Source of the DNA: an uncultured Clostridia bacterium
GTDB lineage: Bacteria; Bacillota; Clostridia; TANB77; CAG-508
Length of the DNA stretch: 15,720 nucleotides
Assembly: GCA_947626205.1 (NCBI GenBank)
Contig: CANQRO010000029.1
Location: 1-15,720 of the forward strand
Reading direction: 5' to 3'
The position numbers and the translations under genes are program-made. Shown in pieces: positions 15,700 to 15,720 of this stretch (the first letter of the stretch is position 1; every line of letters begins with the position of its first letter). Below the pieces are notes generated by a model, which did no database searches, was not told the DNA's origin, and was given only the letters and a program-made list of their open reading frames with translations.

Positions 15700-15720
15700 T
15701 ATTGCATACTATTATTGCAT
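15700..15720. repeat. short direct repeat at the window edge
   Basis: TATTGCAT occurs at 15700-15707 and again at 15713-15720, a 13-bp period, upstream of the promoter. The window ends inside or right after the second copy, so more copies may follow. It could be a regulator-binding direct repeat or chance. Confidence 0.3.

Overview
The window is a 15.7 kb piece of a surface-polysaccharide (capsule or exopolysaccharide) biosynthesis locus. DNA is strongly AT-rich (roughly 70-75% A+T by eye), most start codons have AGGAGG-type Shine-Dalgarno sites, and arginine is mainly AGA. Together with the gene families this points to a low-GC Firmicute, most likely a clostridial or gut-associated one. I cannot name a species. 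All genes are on the minus strand and read from high to low coordinates. Gaps are mostly under 120 bp and several genes nearly abut. I saw no tRNA, rRNA, insertion sequence or CRISPR array, and no gene-free stretch over 300 bases.

Layout in transcription order. The head (15541-15720) is non-coding and holds a good sigma-A-like promoter (TTGATT, 17 nt, TATATT). Next come a membrane sugar-1-phosphate transferase that starts the lipid-linked repeat unit (14782-15531), a DUF4422 capsule protein (13991-14779), a family 2 glycosyltransferase (12940-13932), an EpsG/Wzy-type polymerase (11804-12922), a second family 2 glycosyltransferase carrying an internal 33-bp tandem repeat (10598-11722), a LicD-family phosphotransferase (9709-10527), a GT-B-like glycosyltransferase (8655-9683), an IspD-like cytidylyltransferase (7886-8590), an extended SDR enzyme (6711-7754), another GT-B-like glycosyltransferase (5670-6677), the Wzx flippase (4208-5656), UDP-galactopyranose mutase (3077-4204) and the dTDP-L-rhamnose genes rfbD, rfbA, rfbC and rfbB. 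rfbA carries a frameshift and rfbB runs off the window's left edge.

How they work together (inference from families): this is a Wzx/Wzy-dependent pathway. The sugar transferase loads the first sugar on undecaprenyl phosphate, the glycosyltransferases extend it, LicD adds a phospho-linked substituent, Wzx flips the unit and Wzy polymerises it. The precursor genes predict galactofuranose (glf), L-rhamnose (rfbABCD) and a CDP-activated polyol, sugar or similar group (IspD-like enzyme plus SDR plus LicD). Chain-length and export regulators (Wzd/Wze, LytR-CpsA-Psr) are not in the window.

Points worth a second look: the rfbA frameshift near 1595, the CDP-polyol-like trio, the 33-bp repeat inside a glycosyltransferase gene, a 45-bp tandem duplication just before the SDR gene, a five-codon leader ORF with a hairpin ahead of the second family 2 glycosyltransferase, and a 43-bp exact match between the two family 2 glycosyltransferase genes that flank wzy.
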